Source: Dastarcus helophoroides (lineage: Eukaryota; Arthropoda; Insecta; Coleoptera; Bothrideridae). Taken from it: a DNA stretch of 64,000 bases. The notes under the pieces were generated by a model. It did no database searches, was not told the origin of the DNA, and worked only from the letters and a program-made list of their open reading frames with translations. Both the position numbers and the translations under genes were made by a program. Location: the NCBI GenBank assembly GCA_028583605.1, contig CM053329.1:2170001-2234000 (forward strand), in the 5' to 3' direction. Below, in pieces: positions 60,201-64,000 of the stretch (position 1 is its first letter; every line of letters begins with the position of its first letter).

Positions 60201-62205
60201 GCACTCGCTGGTATAATTGGGGCAGGTCCAAACAACGGCCTAGAACATCCTGTGGTGCGCTGGGTATGCGGCCGTTTCCAATGTTGCTGATTCTTTAACT
60301 TTGGCTCAGTTCTCGCAGCCCCGGATGGATTTATTGCCAGTGGAAGCTCCAACAGAGGATTTCGTCCGTATTTAAACTTGTAATCGGTCAGTGTTTCGAT
60401 TCCTGGAAGACTTTCTAAAACTCTCACAACTGCGGGTTCTGTAAGACCAAAGAGATCTTCCCCATTCATAAATTTAGGGAACACTTGTAAACAATTATTT
60501 TCTTTTCTCAGCATAGCAAAATGTTCTAAAATGCGATTCCATATTGCCTTGGGCGTACAATCTTTAAATTCGATGTCTTCTTCTGGTGGTTCTTGCACGA
60601 TTACTCTAAATTCTGGTCTACCGCAGGATTCATGAATAGAACAAATGTATCTGCACCTCTTATTCAACCTTCGCATACTCCAATAGAATCTAATGATTTT
60701 ATAACCGATTGGGTATATGTAATTTGACGTGTGAAAATTTTGGAGTTGATGTGGCAACAACTGCCCGACATTAAGGAATATGAGGCTACCCACTCTGAGA
60801 AGGTTGTTGGTATCTGAATGATGCATAACTGCTGCCACTTGTCGGTTTTCATCGCGATTGACGTAGACTCGTCTCGATACCGATAGTGTTGTTAATTCGC
60901 TGTCTTTTTCGTTTTTAGGAACGTGCGCGGTGCAGTAGGTCGTTTTATTTTTGAAAAATACGCAGTTGTCTTTTACAGCACAATTAAGGTGATATACACT
61001 GGAACATCTGTAACAAAATTTAAAAACAAAAGGTAAATTGTGCATGATCAATTGCTCCAATAAGATTTCAATAATAGGCCAATTGATCAAATCTTTGGTG
61101 AACCAGCAACAGCAGATTATAAAGATACAGATAAAGAATTATTAATTACTTCATACAATAATTGAAAAGCCACATGTCAATATTTTCCTAAATTAGTGCT
61201 CTATCAAAACAGAGTTTACTTGTGGCACTTTTGCATTTACCTATTCAATTGAGCAGTATAGCATATTTGCAAACTGCATAAAAATTTTGAATGCCTTTAG
61301 TTTTATTGGAAAAAAAAAAGACAAGCAGCTTACCTATTTTTAAAACACCTAACTGTTGCCCCCAATCTATTGCAGTGGATGCAAGTGGTGATCATACTCT
61401 GCCTCAAAGCATTTTCTAAATTCATTAAAGCACCATTTACGGTTTCATAAACTCCTTCGGACCACAAACCACAATTCAGATGTACCCACTTGTCGACATC
61501 GTAATTGAGAAGTCTTCCCGCTCCATCTGCAACGCCATCTCCTATACAATGGCAGAACATGCACCTTCTTGTGTCATCCAAATTTTTGGGAGGAGTTACG
61601 GTGATTGCTAATTTATAAAGAAGCTCCATGGTTTCTTTATCAGTGGGTTTCTTGAACTTTGTACTTGGTTGGAGGCATCCAGGGGTCCAAGTTTTATATC
61701 TGACGCCTTTCCAAGTAAGATTTGAAGAGGATTTATCATCCAAGCACTTAGTTTTCATACTTTCATACGGTCTGTTAAAGAGAGACATGGTCTTGTCGTC
61801 TAAGGAGATATCACGTTTCAAATCACGCATAACGCCCATATTTTGCACTATAATCGGTTTTTGGTCCAAGTGGTTCCTAATTTCGTGTTTGTCCTTTTGA
61901 CTCAAATGATCGATAATTGCGGCGGCCTGTAACATGCACAGCATTAATGCAAGAAAACTTAAGCAAAGTTCGCAATGTTACCTTATCTTCTGTTATGGAT
62001 GGTGATCTATGCATTAAGGCGAATTGCATATAACAGGTAGAGCTGCAGAAAAATAATTCGTCTCCATCTCCCAACAGCTCGGAATCTTTCGATAGAAAGG
62101 GTAGTTCGGAGACCTTTTTTCTGATCATATTATTTAAAATGACAACATCGCAGTGTTTACAAAATTTGGCAGCACCATTGAGAATGCTTTGAATATCTAT
62201 TGGAG
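54273..62205 (-). CDS. trr: Trithorax-related (KMT2C/D-type) H3K4 methyltransferase, 3' part
   Basis: Visible exons (minus) are 62205-61982, 61926-61334, 61007-60090, 60036-59907, 54605-54423 and 54365-54273; all junctions are GT-AG and in phase, giving 712 residues. Domains in order: a Cys-rich lead-in (FCKHC, ELFFCSSTCYMQFAL), extended PHD finger (RRCMFCHCIGDG, KWVHLNCGLWSEGVYE, CIHCNRLGATVRCF, CSSVYHLNCA), FYRN (NVGQLLPHQLQNFH, YPIGYKIIRFYWS), FYRC (FRVIVQEPP, ALNS-region equivalents through TDYKFKYGRNPLLELPLA), a WDR5-binding Win motif (SGAARTEPK), SET (YLARSKIQGLGLYSARDLEK, GLARYINHSCNPNC, LSYDYKFD) and post-SET (CMCGAPNCRKWMN, end). Catalytic Tyr, Asn-His and post-SET Cys residues are intact. 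The family monomethylates H3K4 at enhancers within the COMPASS-like complex and coactivates ecdysone signalling in flies. The first visible exon begins mid-codon; the rest lies beyond the window. Confidence 0.95.
54770..55966. repeat. AT quasi-repeat block in trr intron
   Basis: AAATTTCGAC/TTTTGAC-type words in mixed orientation, with a short (AAT)n run near 55335. No exon is visible. Confidence 0.5.
55969..57146. mobile_element. Inverted-repeat family X, copy 1, TA-flanked
   Basis: Ends CAGGTTGTAACAAATTCGCT and GCGAATTTGTTACAACCTG are inverted and flanked by TA (55967-55968 and 57147-57148). Arms of about 360-400 bp are reverse complements; the spacer is about 430 bp. Each arm carries a hammerhead-like core: on the minus strand CTGATGA (56280-56274), then GAAACGTC (56258-56251); in the right arm the first box is degraded to TTGATAA near 56826. 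Stem II between the boxes is weak. No protein is encoded. It lies inside the 5.3-kb trr intron and belongs with 32405-33537. Confidence 0.75.
57150..58215. repeat. AT quasi-repeat block, pyrimidine-rich
   Basis: Dense AAATTTCGACTTT words, for example 57340-57360 and 57780-57905. No exon. Confidence 0.55.
58220..58490. other. Segment of less AT-biased sequence, possible transposon debris
   Basis: Contains ATGCACCGGTTTAGGCTGTG and GTCTGTCAGTCAGTGC, unlike the surrounding quasi-repeat, suggesting a fragment of a dispersed element. No ORF or family was identified. Confidence 0.3.
58500..59340. repeat. AT quasi-repeat block
   Basis: Degenerate quasi-repeat, mixed orientation. The 59341-59906 remainder of the trr intron shows nothing recognisable. 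Confidence 0.45.
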
Positions 62206-62289
62206 CTATAAAAAAAACATGTATTCGATTTTTCTTTCAAGTGAAATTTGATAATGTGAAGTTAAATCAGAAAATTGTATTTCTATAGC

Positions 62290-62520
62290 TCAGGGTTTCC
62301 TAAACTATGCCTTCGCGGAACACCGTTGTTGCGCGGAAAGTTAATAGGTGTTACACGAAAACCAATATAATAGGAGATAGGTGGAGAAAGACACGAGATG
62401 CTAATGAATAAAATTAAGTTATACCGTGAGCAACTCGATACTTAGAGAGCTTGCCTTTCAGGATTCGATCCCCAATCGCTGCGATCAACAATTTTATTTC
62501 TCTTAAAGTTGACATTTTTA
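62290..62520. mobile_element. Possible hAT end and tRNA-like (SINE) B-box fragment
   Basis: CAGGGTTTCCTAAACTATG followed by CGCGGAACACC near 62290 resembles a hAT-type terminus. Near 62450-62480 the words AGAGAGCTTGCCTTTCAGG and GGATTCGATCCCC look like a tRNA-derived pol III B-box region. No complete element was delimited and no tRNA cloverleaf is claimed. Confidence 0.35.
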
Positions 62521-62939
62521 ACCCTTACTATGTGGAATTCTTCAATATTTATAACTATTAAACTTTATTAACAATAAATTACAGCAAGAAATAAATTCCA
62601 CGATGTTTCTATAAATATTTGATATGATCGGACCTGGTTTCACTTTTTATCATAGGCGGCAGTATCAGTAGTTTGTTTAGGCGTTGTTATGCTAGCAAGC
62701 TCCGTGAATAAAGTAACCATACGCTACGATTTGACCGGGATAGTCCACTTTTTTTTCTGTCCCGCTGTTCCCAGTATACATAAAAATGTCCCATTTTAAT
62801 TAATGTGATCATACGACCCGTTTCCAAAAAAAGACAGTAGCAATAAAGAAAGCGTGAATAAGAAGGTGGACTTGATAATTCCTAACGTGATTCAAATTGT
62901 CGCAGTTGTCTAACTACAGATACATAAGTGCCTTACAAT

Positions 62940-64000
62940 AAAAATGTCGTTACATCTTTTTTTTTCGAAAGTTTTGATTATTTTTATATTTACTTTTTCC
63001 TCAGGATTATTAAGTTCAAATTTAAAATGTTTATCAAATTTTTTTCTGAAAATTTCGAAAAGTTATTTAAACGTAAATCTTAAACATGACATAGACCTCT
63101 TGATATTAAATTAAAAACTAACGAGGATTTCAAAATTCGAAAATTCAACATTAAACTTATAATTTAAAGACATTTCCAAAAACAAAACAAAAATTGAAAA
63201 ATATTGGAGATTAAAATCGATGTGTCCAAAAAAATTTAAAATCTCTTTAAAAAAGCCAAAAATATGAGTCAAAATTTCAAACTTACAAAGAGAAAAAAAA
63301 CGAATTTTATTTAAAAACTATTCAAAATTTCGAAATGTCGAGTTTAAAGTAATGGAAAAAAGTAACAAATTTCAAGAAAAATTCAGAAAAAATAGAAATT
63401 TTAAACAAAAAAATCGAAACTTATATTTTAAAAATTTCTAAAATTTCAAATTTTAATTTCATCAAAACTATCGAATATCAATAAAATCCCATGCAACAAA
63501 AATTGAAATTTTAAGGTTAAGTTGACCATTTAGTTCTAGGATTGTACACTTAATTAAAGGAACATTTCGTTAAGAAACAAGGAAATGTTCACATTTAAAC
63601 ATAAAATGCCGAAAACAGAATTAAAATTTTTTCAGAAAGTCAATTTAGGTATTTTTCCATATTTCACGTTTTGTAAATGATTTTTTTTATCGAAATTGAA
63701 GTAAAAATTTTGAGAAAAAAAAAGTTCCAACAATTTTAAACAGTTCATAAAAATAATATTTTAAGAATTTCGAGAAAATAAAAAAATAGTCACAAAATGT
63801 CGAGTCGCAAAAAAATGCAGAAAATAAAAATTTATGAATAAATTTAAATCATTTTAGAAGTATGGGTTTTGCTCGAAATTGATATTTTTTTAGTTTTACA
63901 CAGACATTTCGACTTTTTCTACAAATGTCGACTTCCAAGTCAAAATTTTGAGTTTAAAATGGAAAAAATAGGGAAAACAATTTACATAAAAATATTCTTA
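62940..64000. repeat. AT quasi-repeat block in the upstream trr intron
   Basis: Purine-rich AAAATTTCGAAA/GTCGAAATTT words to the window end. No further trr exon is visible between 62206 and 64000. Confidence 0.5.

Noticed and set aside
60664..60852. 62-codon minus-strand ORF within trr
   Set aside because: Alternative-frame shadow of the FYRN-encoding exon.
62450..62500. Possible tRNA gene because of GGATTCGATCCCC
   Set aside because: No cloverleaf, acceptor pairing or convincing A box; better read as a tRNA-derived SINE fragment.

Overview
The window is AT-rich eukaryotic DNA, most likely from an insect. Genes have GT-AG introns, and the elements present are the usual arthropod mix: Jockey/CR1-like and RTE-like LINEs, Ty3/Gypsy, Penelope-like, hAT, PIF/Harbinger, MULE and TA-flanked MITEs. 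I see no bacterial operon, CRISPR array, rRNA or intact tRNA gene. The species cannot be named from the sequence alone.

Four host genes can be assembled exon by exon, with reading phase conserved at every junction. (1) A MYCBP-associated protein (MYCBPAP) homologue on the minus strand, 14154 down to 4893, four exons. (2) An alpha-carbonic anhydrase on the plus strand, 14242 to 27138, five exons. It is divergent from (1), with only 87 bp between the two start codons, so the promoter is probably shared. (3) An ezrin/radixin/moesin (ERM) family gene on the plus strand, 30964 to 45833, six exons, with a 2-nt reading-frame break in exon 3. (4) The 3' part of a trithorax-related (KMT2C/D-type) histone H3K4 methyltransferase on the minus strand, 62205 down to 54273, with extended PHD, FYRN, FYRC, Win, SET and post-SET regions; its 5' part lies beyond the right edge.

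The exons make up only a small part of the window. The rest is long introns and spacers full of decayed transposons and inverted repeats. From left to right: a TA-flanked MITE (0.9-1.6 kb); a 1.26-kb foldback (2.3-3.5 kb); a LINE in the MYCBPAP intron (8.5-10.9 kb); an inverted-repeat element (11.5-12.4 kb); a LINE sandwiched between inverted SINE-like copies (15.0-19.1 kb) and a Gypsy remnant (21.5-24.3 kb), both in carbonic anhydrase intron 2; then, in ERM intron 2, an inverted-repeat family member, a 2.8-kb hAT-like element with a perfect 8-bp target duplication, a PIF/Harbinger relic, hammerhead-ribozyme motifs, a hAT relic and Penelope GIY-YIG debris. Between the ERM gene and trr lie another hAT copy, an unidentified mobile-element ORF and a MULE with FLYWCH finger and inverted iteron-like boxes. 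A second member of the inverted-repeat family sits in the penultimate coding gap of trr.

Many non-coding blocks consist of a degenerate, roughly 20-nt quasi-repeat built on AAATTTCGAC with A/T tracts. The most interesting small features are a textbook hammerhead ribozyme on the minus strand at 36785-36827, a related hammerhead-like motif at 39712-39756 inside a nearly perfect palindrome, and similar cores in the arms of the inverted-repeat family at 32.4-33.5 and 56.0-57.1 kb. Together they suggest a set of ribozyme-bearing, probably Penelope-related, short retroelements.
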